Translations under genes and position numbers: made by a program
The notes under the pieces: model-generated
The model's database searches: none
Told to the model about the DNA's origin: nothing
The model's input: only the letters and a program-made list of their open reading frames with translations
Shown: piece by piece, positions 17,621 to 25,714 of the stretch
Layout: each line of letters begins with the position of its first letter
Position numbering within the stretch: the stretch's first letter is position 1
Origin: Pseudomonas panipatensis
GTDB taxonomy: Bacteria > Pseudomonadota > Gammaproteobacteria > Pseudomonadales > Pseudomonadaceae
Reading direction: 5' to 3'
Assembly: GCF_900099785.1 (NCBI RefSeq)
Contig: NZ_FNDS01000007.1
Span: 1-64,000 of the forward strand
DNA length: 64,000 nt

Positions 17621-17818
17621 GTGGCGAACCTTGTGGGTACGGCGATGTGGGGACGCAGCCGGTTGCCGAGGGTCTCAGGCAACGAGCGTAGGCGGTCAGC
17701 CAAAACCGTGCATTTTAACCTGCTTTCTTATGGCTGATTAATCTTCGTTCGGATAAGCGGCGGGCGGAAAGGAAATAAGGCGGGCCGCGCCCTCAGGGCG
17801 AGCGCGGCGAGAGCGGCT
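17621..17818. promoter_or_regulatory. Intergenic region upstream of metN
   Basis: This 198 bp gap lies between the lipoprotein gene's end and metN. It includes a locally A+T-richer stretch at about 17710-17750 that may hold the metN promoter. I saw no SAM riboswitch-like fold or MetJ-type repeats. Confidence 0.4.
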
Positions 17819-18193
17819 TCAGGGCGCGCACTTGAGTGTGTTGCCGTTGCTCGGATGGCCGATGCCTTGCACGTCGGCGGCCAGCGCCGGGGCGCGCGGC
17901 ATCAGCGAGCGGGCGCGGGCCAGGGCGCTGCTGGCGCCGTTGACGTCGCCACGTTGCAGGGCCGTGCAGCCGCGCTTCAGGTAGGCGTCGGCGAGGCGCT
18001 GGCGGCGCTCGGCCAATTGCGCGGCGTTCTCGTGCTCCTGGCCCAGTCGCAGCTGCGCGGTTTCCAGTTGGCCGGCGGCCAGGGCAGCCTCGAAGGAGCC
18101 CGCGGCGGGTGCCTCGGGGGCGGTGGTCTGACAGGCGCCAAGGAACAGCGCGAGGCAGAGCAGGGATAACAGGCGGATGGCAACGGACTTCAT
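17819..18193 (-). CDS. Small lipoprotein, unknown function
   Basis: A 124-residue lipoprotein: signal peptide MKSVAIRLLSLLCLALFLGA with the lipobox LGAC and Cys21 as the lipidation site. The mature part is Ala/Leu/Gln-rich and helical, with a TPR-like pattern (SFEAALAAGQLETAQLRL, AYLKRGCTALQRGDVNGA). It may be a small helical scaffold. It sits between znuB and metN on the same strand, as I recall for the homologous P. aeruginosa locus. The ATG at 18193 is chosen because it begins the signal peptide; an upstream in-frame start would hide it. Confidence 0.75.
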   Translation of the reverse strand: MKSVAIRLLSLLCLALFLGACQTTAPEAPAAGSFEAALAAGQLETAQLRLGQEHENAAQLAERRQRLADAYLKRGCTALQRGDVNGASSALARARSLMPRAPALAADVQGIGHPSNGNTLKCAP

Positions 18194-18230
18194 GCCTAGG
18201 GCTCTCGATTGATCAAAAAATCGCCAAATT

Positions 18231-19019
18231 CTACACCGTCCGCCGCGGCAGGACAAAGCTCAGCAGGAACAGCGCGGCGGCGCTGACCACGATGGACGGG
18301 CCGGCGGGGGTGTCCTTGAACCAGGACAGGCTGAGCCCGGCGCAGACCGCTAGCAGCCCCACCAGGGTCGCGCCACCGGCCATCTGCTCCGGGCTGCGCG
18401 CATGGCGCTGGGCGGCGGCGGCGGGAATGATCAGCAGCGAGGTGATCAGCAGCACGCCGACGATCTTCATGGCCACGGCGATGACGATGGCGATGAGCAG
18501 CATCAGCGTCAGACGAATGGCCGTCACCGGCAGGCCTTCGACGCGCGCCAGTTCTTCATGCACGGTGATCGCCAGCAACGGTCGCCACAGCCAGCAGATC
18601 AGGCCCAGCACCAGGGCACTGCCGGCGACTATCCACAGCAGGTCGGTCTGGCTCACCGCCAGCAGGTCGCCGAACAGGTAGGCCATGAGGTCGACGCGCA
18701 CCTCTTTCATGAAGCTCAGCACCACCAGGCCCAGCGACAGGGTGCTGTGCGCCAGGATGCCGAGCAGGGTGTCGGCGGCCAGCGGCTGGCGTTGCTGCAG
18801 CGTCACTAGCAGCACCGCGAGGAGGATGCAGCCGACGGTCACCGCCAGGGTCGGGCTGACGTCGAGCAGGAAGCCCAGGGCTACGCCGAGCAGCGCGGCA
18901 TGGGACAGGGTGTCGCCGAAATAGGCCATGCGCCGCCACACGACGAAGGAACCGAGCGGGCCGGCGACCAGGGCCAGGGCCAGGCCGGCGAGCAGCGCGT
19001 AAAGAAGGAAATCAGGCAT
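18231..19019 (-). CDS. znuB: ZnuB, zinc ABC transporter permease
   Basis: A 262-residue permease of the ABC-3 family with about eight hydrophobic segments. It contains the family motifs [20 protein letters not shown] and [15 protein letters not shown]. It forms the inner-membrane channel of the high-affinity zinc importer with ZnuC and ZnuA. The ATG at 19019 overlaps the end of znuC by 8 bases. It belongs to the leftward zur-znuC-znuB operon and is predicted to be repressed by Zur. Confidence 0.95.
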   Translation of the reverse strand: MPDFLLYALLAGLALALVAGPLGSFVVWRRMAYFGDTLSHAALLGVALGFLLDVSPTLAVTVGCILLAVLLVTLQQRQPLAADTLLGILAHSTLSLGLVVLSFMKEVRVDLMAYLFGDLLAVSQTDLLWIVAGSALVLGLICWLWRPLLAITVHEELARVEGLPVTAIRLTLMLLIAIVIAVAMKIVGVLLITSLLIIPAAAAQRHARSPEQMAGGATLVGLLAVCAGLSLSWFKDTPAGPSIVVSAAALFLLSFVLPRRTV

Positions 19020-19833
19020 GGTTGCAGTCGGGGCCGTGCTTGTGGGTCGGATCCTGGAGCGGGCGCAGTTTGCCGTGGATGGCCAGGCCGGCGCCGCCCT
19101 GCGGCACCACCTCGCCATGCAGGTCGTGGGAATGGTCGTGGTGGTGGTGATAGACGGCCAGGCTGCGCGCATCCTGGCCGAACAGTTCGGTGAAGGCCGG
19201 GTCGCCGCTGACCTGCTCGGGGTGGCCGGAGCAGCAGACGTGGCGGTTCAGGCAGACCACCTGGTCGGTGGTGCTCATCACCAGGTGCAGGTCGTGGGAA
19301 ACCATCAGCACGCCGCAGCCGAGGCGGTCGCGCAGTTGCGTGATCAGGCGGTACAGCTCGGCCTGGCCGGCGACATCGACCCCCTGCACGGGCTCATCGA
19401 GCACCAGCAACTGCGGCTTGCGCAGCAGGGCGCGGGCCAGCAGGACGCGCTGCAGCTCGCCGCCGGAGACGCTTTGCAGCGGGCTGTCGATCACCTGGGT
19501 GGCGCCGACTTCCTTGAGCGCGGCGAGCGCCTGCTCGCGGCCGACACCGGGCACCAGGCGCAGGAAGCGCAGCACCGAGAGGGGCAGCGTCGGGTCGACG
19601 TGGAGCTTCTGCGGCATGTAGCCGATGCTCAGCTTGGGCCGCCGCCAGACGCTGCCGCTGTCCGGCTTGAGCAGGCCGAGCACGCTGCGCACCAGGGTGG
19701 TCTTGCCGGCGCCGTTGGGGCCGATCAGGGTGACGATCTCGCCAGGGGCGATGCGCAAGCTGACGTCCTGCAGCACCGTCTGTCCGGCGTAGCGAACGCC
19801 GACCCCTTCGAGGCGGACCAGGGCGTCGCTCAT
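19012..19833 (-). CDS. znuC: ZnuC, zinc ABC transporter ATPase
   Basis: A 273-residue ABC ATPase: Walker [10 protein letters not shown] (38-46), signature VSGGELQRV (122-130), Walker B LLVLDEP (142-148). A His-rich tail ([10 protein letters not shown], about 233-242) is typical of ZnuC and may bind zinc. Its ATG overlaps the zur stop (ATGA), so the two are translationally coupled. Confidence 0.96.
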   Translation of the reverse strand: MSDALVRLEGVGVRYAGQTVLQDVSLRIAPGEIVTLIGPNGAGKTTLVRSVLGLLKPDSGSVWRRPKLSIGYMPQKLHVDPTLPLSVLRFLRLVPGVGREQALAALKEVGATQVIDSPLQSVSGGELQRVLLARALLRKPQLLVLDEPVQGVDVAGQAELYRLITQLRDRLGCGVLMVSHDLHLVMSTTDQVVCLNRHVCCSGHPEQVSGDPAFTELFGQDARSLAVYHHHHDHSHDLHGEVVPQGGAGLAIHGKLRPLQDPTHKHGPDCNHA

Positions 19834-20339
19834 CAGGCCTCCTGCTGCTTGGGCGCGCAGGCCGCGCAGAGTCCGACCACTTCGACCGTCTGGGTTTCCA
19901 CCTGGAAGCCCACGCCCTGGGCGCCCGTGATGATCGCCTGGCTGATGGCCGGGTGTTCCAGTTCGATGGCGGTATGGCAGACACGGCAGATGAGGAACTG
20001 GCCTTCGTGGGCGTGCTCCGGGTTGTTGCAGCCGACGAAGGCGTTGAGCGATGCGATGCGGTGCACCAAACCGTTTTCCAGGAGGAAATCCAGCGCCCGG
20101 TAGACGGTCGGCGGCGCCGCGCGGCGGCCGTCTTCCTCGCTGAGCACGGCGAGGATGTCATAGGCGCCCAGCGGCTTGTGGCTCTGCCAGACCAGCTCCA
20201 GCACGCGCCGCCGCAGTTCGGTCAGGCGCACGCCCTGGCGCGCGCACAGCGCGTCGGCCTCGGCCAGGGCGCCGGCCACGCAATTGGCGTGGTCGTGCGG
20301 ACGGCAGGCGAGGGGGGTATTGGGCATTATCTTGTACAT
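19833..20339 (-). CDS. zur: Zur, zinc uptake regulator (Fur family)
   Basis: A 168-residue Fur-family repressor: a winged-helix DNA-binding N-domain (about 35-100, with [16 protein letters not shown] as the recognition region) and a dimerisation domain with two structural zinc pairs, Cys118/Cys121 and Cys158/Cys161, plus NPEHAHE histidines for sensory zinc. When zinc is bound it represses importers and zinc-sparing paralogues. The first possible ATG (20339) is used; a second at 20327 is possible. It is the first gene of zur-znuC-znuB and divergent from znuA; a Zur box lies in between, so it should be autoregulated. Confidence 0.95.
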   Translation of the reverse strand: MYKIMPNTPLACRPHDHANCVAGALAEADALCARQGVRLTELRRRVLELVWQSHKPLGAYDILAVLSEEDGRRAAPPTVYRALDFLLENGLVHRIASLNAFVGCNNPEHAHEGQFLICRVCHTAIELEHPAISQAIITGAQGVGFQVETQTVEVVGLCAACAPKQQEA

Positions 20340-20365
20340 GCGGCGACGACGCTCGGAGTCAGAGA

Positions 20366-20380
20366 CGTTATTATATTACC
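20366..20380. promoter_or_regulatory. Zur box between zur and znuA
   Basis: CGTTATTATATTACC matches 11 of the 14 defined positions of the enterobacterial Zur core TGTTATANTATAACA. It is centred in the 59-bp gap between the divergent zur and znuA genes, so one dimer site could control both. Two better copies occur at 60683 and 62433. Confidence 0.8.
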
Positions 20381-20398
20381 CTTTACCACCTGCCTCGT

Positions 20399-21331
20399 GT
20401 GAGCCTCGCCGTGACCCTGCGTCCATCCGCCCTGCTGTTCGCCTGCTGTGCCCTGTTCCTCAGCCTCGGCGCGCGCGCCGAGGTCAGCGTGCTGACCAGC
20501 ATCAAGCCGCTGCAACTGATCGCCGCCGCCGTCCAGGATGGCGCCGGCACCCCGGATGTGCTGCTGCCGCCCGGCGCCTCGCCGCACAGCTACGCGCTGC
20601 GCCCGTCCGACGTGCGGCGCCTGCGCGAGGCGCAATTGTTCTACTGGATCGGCCCGGACATGGAAGTGTTCCTCGACAAGCCGCTGCAGGCCCGCCAGGG
20701 GCCGAGCGTGGCGGTGCAGGAGCTGCCCGGCATGCACCTGCGCAAGTTCGTCAACTTTGAAACCATGAGCCGCGCCGACTACGAGGATCACGACCACGAT
20801 CACCGTCCCGGCAGCGTCGATGCGCACCTCTGGCTGCTGCCGGCCAACGCCCAGGTGATCGCCGCGCGCATGGCCGACGACCTGGCCATCGCCGATCCGA
20901 CCAACGCCAGCCGCTACCAGGCCAACCTCAAGGCCTTCGACGAGCGCATGGAGCAGCTCGACGCGCGCCTGAAGCAGCGCCTGGGGCCGCTGGCCGGCAA
21001 GCCGTATTTCGTCTTCCACGAGGCCTTCGACTATTTTGAGGAGGCCTATGGCATGCGCCACACCGGTGTGTTCGCGGTTTCCGCCGAGGTCCAGCCGGGG
21101 GCGCGACACGTTGCCGCGATGCGCGCGCAACTGCAGAAGGTCGGCGCCGCCTGCATCTTCAGCGAACCGCCGCTGCGCCCGCGCCTGGCCGATACTCTCA
21201 GCGAGGGCCTGCCGGTGCGTCTGGCCGAGCTGGACGACCTCGGCGTGGCGCTCAAGGTCGACGCCCGTGGCTATGAGAATCTGCTCGGCAACCTGGCCGG
21301 TGAGTTCGCCGGTTGTCTGGAAAGACTCTGA
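20399..21331 (+). CDS. znuA: ZnuA, zinc ABC transporter substrate-binding protein
   Basis: A 310-residue cluster A-I metal-binding protein. The signal peptide ends near GARAEVSV. Metal-ligand regions include PGASPHSYALRPSD, DAHLWLLP and VFHEAFDYFEEAYG. A short acidic/His loop (YEDHDHDHRPG, about 125-135) is the ZnuA-type zinc loop. It captures periplasmic zinc for ZnuBC. The start given is GTG at 20399; a second GTG at 20411 would shorten the signal peptide. No clear Shine-Dalgarno precedes either. Confidence 0.93.
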   Translation: MSLAVTLRPSALLFACCALFLSLGARAEVSVLTSIKPLQLIAAAVQDGAGTPDVLLPPGASPHSYALRPSDVRRLREAQLFYWIGPDMEVFLDKPLQARQGPSVAVQELPGMHLRKFVNFETMSRADYEDHDHDHRPGSVDAHLWLLPANAQVIAARMADDLAIADPTNASRYQANLKAFDERMEQLDARLKQRLGPLAGKPYFVFHEAFDYFEEAYGMRHTGVFAVSAEVQPGARHVAAMRAQLQKVGAACIFSEPPLRPRLADTLSEGLPVRLAELDDLGVALKVDARGYENLLGNLAGEFAGCLERL

Positions 21332-21484
21332 TCGCCGAAGTGCATCGCGAACCAGGGGCTAAGGTGTCTAGTGGGGGACCGCTGGCACAAGATGTTGATA
21401 TTGGTCAGTGGTTGATAACTACATGTTGAGTACGGTGCTGAGCCATTGCGCTTACCACCCAGTCGACAGGAGGTTACTCAGCGG

Positions 21485-23632
21485 ATGGCCAAGACCGATG
21501 CGCGCCCGCGTGGCGCAGACCAGGGCAGCCTCGCCCTGCAACCGGCCTCCCAGGATATCTGGGACAGCAAGTACCGGCTCAAGCACAAGGACGGCACGCC
21601 CATCGACGGCAGTGTCGACGAGACCTGGCAACGGGTGGCGCTGGCGCTGGCCGAGGTCGAAGGCGACGAGGCTCGACGCGAGCACTGGTACGAACGCTTC
21701 CTCTGGGCCTTGCGCAACGGCGCCATTCCCGCCGGCCGGATCATTTCCAACGCCGGCGCCCAGGGCTACAAGCCGGCCACCTCGACCATCAACTGCACCG
21801 TCTCCGGGATCATCCACGACTCCATGGACGACATCCTGCAGAAGGTTCACGAGGCCGGCCTGACCCTCAAGGCCGGCTGCGGCATTGGCTACGAATTCAG
21901 CACGCTGCGCCCGCGCGGCGCCTACGTGTCCGGTGCCGGCGCCTACACCAGCGGGCCGCTGTCGTTCATGGATATCTACGACAAGATGTGCTTCACCGTC
22001 AGCTCCGCCGGGGGCCGCCGTGGGGCGCAGATGGGCACCTTCGACGTCGCCCACCCGGATGTGCGCGAGTTCATCCGCGCCAAGCGCGAAGACGGCCGCC
22101 TGCGCCAGTTCAACCTGAGCCTGCTGATCACTGACGATTTCATGCAGGCGGTGGAAACGGACGCCGACTGGCCGCTGGTGTTCCCGGTACACCAGAAGGA
22201 GCGCGACGAGGTCGATCTGAACGATCCGCAGCGGGTGCTCTGGCGCGACTGGCCGGTGCACGACGACTACCTGCTGGGCGCCGACGGCCGGGTCGCCTGC
22301 CGCATCTACGGACGGGTCAAGGCGCGGCATCTGTGGGACATGATCATGGTTTCCACCTATGACTACGCCGAGCCGGGTTTCATCCTCATCGACCGGGTCA
22401 ACCAGATGAACAACAACTGGTGGTGCGAGGCGATCCGCGCCACCAACCCCTGTGGCGAGCAACCCTTGCCGCCTTACGGCTCCTGCCTGCTCGGTTCGGT
22501 GAACCTCACCGGCTTCGTCATCGAGCCGTTCAGCGAGCACGCGCGCTTCGACTGGGAGCGCTTCCGCGAAGTGGTGCGGGTGTTCACCCGCATGCTCGAC
22601 AACGTGGTGGAGATCAACGGCCTGCCGCTGGCGCAGCAGCGCGCGGAAATCCTCGGCAAGCGCCGGCACGGCATGGGTTTCCTCGGCCTGGGCTCGGCAC
22701 TGGCGCTGCTGCGCCTGCGTTACGGCAGCCCGGAGGCCTGCGTGTTCACCGAAGAGGTGGCGCGGGAAATGGCCCTGGTCGGCTGGGAGGTGGCCCTCGA
22801 CCTGGCCCTGGAAAAAGGCCCGGCGCCTGCGCTGGTGCAAGACTACGTGGTCACCGCGGGCATGCTGCGGCAGCGTCCGGAGATGCTCAGCGACGGCTAC
22901 AAGGTCGGTGACAAGGTGCCGGGGCGGATACTCCACGCGCGCTACTCGCGCTACATGCAGCGCATCGCCGAACATGCGCCGCAACTGGTCGAGGCGCTGG
23001 CCGAGCATGGCGCGCGTTTCACCCACCACAGCTCCATCGCCCCCACCGGCACCATCAGCCTGAGCCTGGCGAACAACGCCTCCAATGGCATCGAGCCGAG
23101 CTTCGCCCATCACTATTCGCGCAACCTGATCCGCGCCGGGCGCAAGACCAAGGAGAAAATCTCGGTCTACAGCTACGAGCTGCTGGCCTACCGCGCCCTG
23201 GTCGACGCCAAGGCCGTGCCGGATGCCGAGAGCGAACGCCACCGGCTGCCGGAATACTTCGTCACCGCCGACGACATCAGCCCGCAGGAGCATGTGGATA
23301 TCCAGGCGGCGGCACAGAAGTGGGTCGATTCATCGATCTCCAAGACGGCCAATGTGCCCACCGACTACCCCTTCGAGCAGTTCAAGGACATCTACCTGTA
23401 CGCCTGGCGCCAGGGCCTGAAGGGCTGCACCACCTTCCGCTTCAACCCGGCGGCGTTCCAGGGGGTGCTGGTCAAGGACGCCGACCTGGAGAAGACCCTC
23501 TATCGCTTCGAGCTGGAAGACGGCAGCACGGTGGAGCTCAAAGGGAACGAGGAAGTCGAGTACGACGGCGAAATCCACACCGCCGCCAACCTCTTCGACG
23601 CCTTGAAAGAAGGCTACTACGGCAAGTACTGA
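21485..23632 (+). CDS. nrdJa: Class II (B12-dependent) ribonucleotide reductase, large part NrdJa
   Basis: A 715-residue protein with the ribonucleotide reductase barrel. Visible signatures are AGRIISNAGAQGYKPATSTI near the N-terminus, NPCGEQPLPPYGSCLLGSVN, and TGTISLSLANNASNGIEPSF. It reduces ribonucleotides to deoxyribonucleotides using adenosylcobalamin and works with or without oxygen. In Pseudomonas the enzyme is split into NrdJa and NrdJb, as here; nrdJb starts 17 bases downstream. AGGAGG (21468-21473) supports the ATG at 21485. The 153 bp upstream should contain the promoter. Confidence 0.95.
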   Translation: MAKTDARPRGADQGSLALQPASQDIWDSKYRLKHKDGTPIDGSVDETWQRVALALAEVEGDEARREHWYERFLWALRNGAIPAGRIISNAGAQGYKPATSTINCTVSGIIHDSMDDILQKVHEAGLTLKAGCGIGYEFSTLRPRGAYVSGAGAYTSGPLSFMDIYDKMCFTVSSAGGRRGAQMGTFDVAHPDVREFIRAKREDGRLRQFNLSLLITDDFMQAVETDADWPLVFPVHQKERDEVDLNDPQRVLWRDWPVHDDYLLGADGRVACRIYGRVKARHLWDMIMVSTYDYAEPGFILIDRVNQMNNNWWCEAIRATNPCGEQPLPPYGSCLLGSVNLTGFVIEPFSEHARFDWERFREVVRVFTRMLDNVVEINGLPLAQQRAEILGKRRHGMGFLGLGSALALLRLRYGSPEACVFTEEVAREMALVGWEVALDLALEKGPAPALVQDYVVTAGMLRQRPEMLSDGYKVGDKVPGRILHARYSRYMQRIAEHAPQLVEALAEHGARFTHHSSIAPTGTISLSLANNASNGIEPSFAHHYSRNLIRAGRKTKEKISVYSYELLAYRALVDAKAVPDAESERHRLPEYFVTADDISPQEHVDIQAAAQKWVDSSISKTANVPTDYPFEQFKDIYLYAWRQGLKGCTTFRFNPAAFQGVLVKDADLEKTLYRFELEDGSTVELKGNEEVEYDGEIHTAANLFDALKEGYYGKY

Positions 23633-23649
23633 CGCCCTGGAGAATGCAG

Positions 23650-24336
23650 ATGGCAGTGAAGATCACCCAGAAGATCAAGGGATTCCAGGTCGTCGACGTG
23701 GCCGAGGAAAAAGCCCGCGCGGACGCGGCCGCGGCGGCCGCCGTGGTGAAGATGGACGAAACCCTGCAGCGCCCGGAAATGCTCGTGGGCGCCACCTACA
23801 AGGTCAAGTCGCCGCTGTTCGAGCACGCGCTCTACGTGACCATCAACGACGTGGTGCTCAACCCCGGCACTCCCTACGAGCAGCGCCGGCCTTTCGAGAT
23901 CTTCATCAACTCGAAGAACATGGACCACTTCCAGTGGATAGTCGCGCTCACCCGCATCATGTCAGCGGTGTTCCGCAAGGGCGGCGACTGCACCTTCATG
24001 GTCGAGGAGATGAAGGCGGTATTCGACCCGCGGGGCGGCTACCTCAAGCGCGGCGGCGTCTACATGCCGTCGATCGTCGCCGAGATTGGCGCGGTGGTGG
24101 AGCGCCACCTGATCGCCATCGGCCTGATGCAGGGACCGGAGGTCAACGAAGAGCAGCGCCTTTACCTGGCGGAAAAGCGCGCCGCCTACGAAGCCGCCCA
24201 GGGCACCAACAAGGCCGAGCCCGGAGAAGGCTTCCCTGCCGGCGCCCAGCTCTGCGGCAAGTGCAACACCATGGCCGTGGTGCAGATGGACGGCTGCGCC
24301 ACCTGCCTCAACTGCGGCTACTCCAAGTGTGGGTGA
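23650..24336 (+). CDS. nrdJb: NrdJb, C-terminal component of class II ribonucleotide reductase
   Basis: A 228-residue protein equivalent to the C-terminal end of unsplit NrdJ enzymes. The middle has FEIFINSKNMDHFQWIVALT and MSAVFRKGGDC. The C-terminus carries a CGKC...CATCLNCGYSKCG cysteine cluster that probably forms a zinc knuckle and includes the redox pair that re-reduces the active site. TGGAG 7 bases before the ATG at 23650 favours that start over an ATG two codons earlier. It is co-transcribed with nrdJa. Confidence 0.93.
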   Translation: MAVKITQKIKGFQVVDVAEEKARADAAAAAAVVKMDETLQRPEMLVGATYKVKSPLFEHALYVTINDVVLNPGTPYEQRRPFEIFINSKNMDHFQWIVALTRIMSAVFRKGGDCTFMVEEMKAVFDPRGGYLKRGGVYMPSIVAEIGAVVERHLIAIGLMQGPEVNEEQRLYLAEKRAAYEAAQGTNKAEPGEGFPAGAQLCGKCNTMAVVQMDGCATCLNCGYSKCG

Positions 24337-24364
24337 GCCGGCCAGGGATGGGCGGGTGGCTCGG

Positions 24365-25315
24365 CTACAGGGCGAACGGCAGATGAATCTCCACCGTCTG
24401 CCGATGCGCCAGGCGCCGCTCGAACTCGCTCGGGTCGTGAATCAGCACATCCTGTCCGGCGAAGGCCTCGGCGGCGATCAGGCGCGACAGCCAGAAACGC
24501 ACGCAAGCCACGCGCAGCATTTCCGGCCACAGCTCGGCTTCCAGTGCGGTGAACGGGCGCTTGCTGGCGTAGGCGGCGAGCAGCGCCTGGGTGCGGTGCG
24601 GGTCGAGTTCGCCGGAGTCCTGCGAGCACCAATCGTTCACGGTGATCGCCAGGTCATAGAGCATCCAGCCTGAGCAGGCATTGTAGAAATCGATCACCCC
24701 GGCCAGGTGCGGGCCGTCGAACAGCACGTTGTCGCGGAACAGGTCGGCGTGCAGGTTGGCGCGCGGCAGCGCCGGTTGTTCGGCCAGCAGGCGGGCGATT
24801 TCTTCCAGCGCGTCTTCCAGCAATTGCCGTGGCGCCGCTGCCAGGTGCGTGGACAGGGCCTCGCCCTGGTGCAGCATCCAGCTCAGGCCGCGATCGCTGG
24901 GGCGCTCGATGATGCGCTCGCGGCTCGCCAGGTGCAGGCGCGCCAGCAGGTCGCCGACTTCGCTGCAGTGGTGGGCGTTGGGCTGGCGCTCGTGGCGACC
25001 GGGCAGGCGTGGCTGCAGCAGCGCCGGCTTGCCTTCCAGCTGGCGCAGGGCTTCGCCGTCGCGGCTGCGCAGCGCATAGGGCACCGGCAGATCGGCTTCG
25101 TGCAGCAGGTCGAGCAGCTCGATGAAGAACGGCAGGTCCTGCACCGGACCCCGCTCCACCAGGGTCAGGACGTACTCGCCCTGCTCCAGGCTGACGAAGA
25201 AGTTGCTGTTCTCGGAGCCTTCGCTGATGCCGCGGAAATCGTGCAGGCGGCCGAGCCCGTAGGGCTCCAGGAAGGCTTCCAGGGTAGGGCGCTCAAGAGG
25301 GGTGAATACTGACAT
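24365..25315 (-). CDS. thrB: Homoserine kinase, ThrB (APH-like type)
   Basis: A 316-residue homoserine kinase of the aminoglycoside-phosphotransferase-like fold found in pseudomonads. It phosphorylates L-homoserine in threonine synthesis. Visible motifs are the N-lobe GISEGSENSNFFV, the catalytic loop ANLHADLFRDNVLFDG (HADLFRDN with the catalytic Asp) and the metal-binding VIDFYNAC. It is unrelated to the GHMP-type ThrB of E. coli. It follows the DUF2782 gene on the same strand. Confidence 0.92.
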   Translation of the reverse strand: MSVFTPLERPTLEAFLEPYGLGRLHDFRGISEGSENSNFFVSLEQGEYVLTLVERGPVQDLPFFIELLDLLHEADLPVPYALRSRDGEALRQLEGKPALLQPRLPGRHERQPNAHHCSEVGDLLARLHLASRERIIERPSDRGLSWMLHQGEALSTHLAAAPRQLLEDALEEIARLLAEQPALPRANLHADLFRDNVLFDGPHLAGVIDFYNACSGWMLYDLAITVNDWCSQDSGELDPHRTQALLAAYASKRPFTALEAELWPEMLRVACVRFWLSRLIAAEAFAGQDVLIHDPSEFERRLAHRQTVEIHLPFAL

Positions 25316-25349
25316 GCTCAGTCCTCGTGAGCGCGGTGGAGAGTAAGGG

Positions 25350-25640
25350 TTACCAGCTGAAGATCTGCCACTGTGGAATCAGTTTGTCCGGCTGGTCGGA
25401 GCGAATGAAGTTGGCGTCTGTGCCATCCGAGCGCACCAGGAAGTAGGGCTTGCCGTGCTTGGGCGTGATCTTGATCGCATAGAGGAAGCCGTTGACGCGG
25501 TATTCCTGAACAGTCTTGTCGCCCTCCTGATGGATGGTCACATCCGGCTCCGGCGACGGCGCGGTATCGTCCGCCGCCACTGCCACCAGGGGTCCCATTG
25601 CCAGCAGGCCGGCGAACAATAAGCGGTTCAACATGTGCAT
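25350..25640 (-). CDS. DUF2782 small exported protein
   Basis: A 96-residue protein with a signal peptide (MHMLNRLLFAGLLAMGPLVA, cleaved near VAADD). The mature domain is predicted beta-rich, with QEYRVNGFLYAIKITPKHGK and PYFLVRSDGTDANF, recognised as DUF2782. Its function is unknown. The family commonly lies next to polA and thrB in Pseudomonas, as here, and is divergent from polA. AAGG lies 7 bases before the ATG at 25640. Confidence 0.85.
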   Translation of the reverse strand: MHMLNRLLFAGLLAMGPLVAVAADDTAPSPEPDVTIHQEGDKTVQEYRVNGFLYAIKITPKHGKPYFLVRSDGTDANFIRSDQPDKLIPQWQIFSW

Positions 25641-25714
25641 GATAACCTTGTCCCTTTATCGAATTGGCTAGGGTCATTCTAGCCCCTGGCCTCCGGAAAA
25701 GGTTGATTCCCCTC

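Noticed and set aside
17621-17818. SAM or other methionine riboswitch before metN
   Set aside because: The leader shows no multi-helix fold or conserved SAM-box sequence by eye.
21375-21420. Possible Anr (TTGAT-N4-ATCAA) or NrdR box before nrdJa
   Set aside because: The best match, TTGATATTGGTCAG, keeps only one half-site, and no NrdR-type palindrome is visible.
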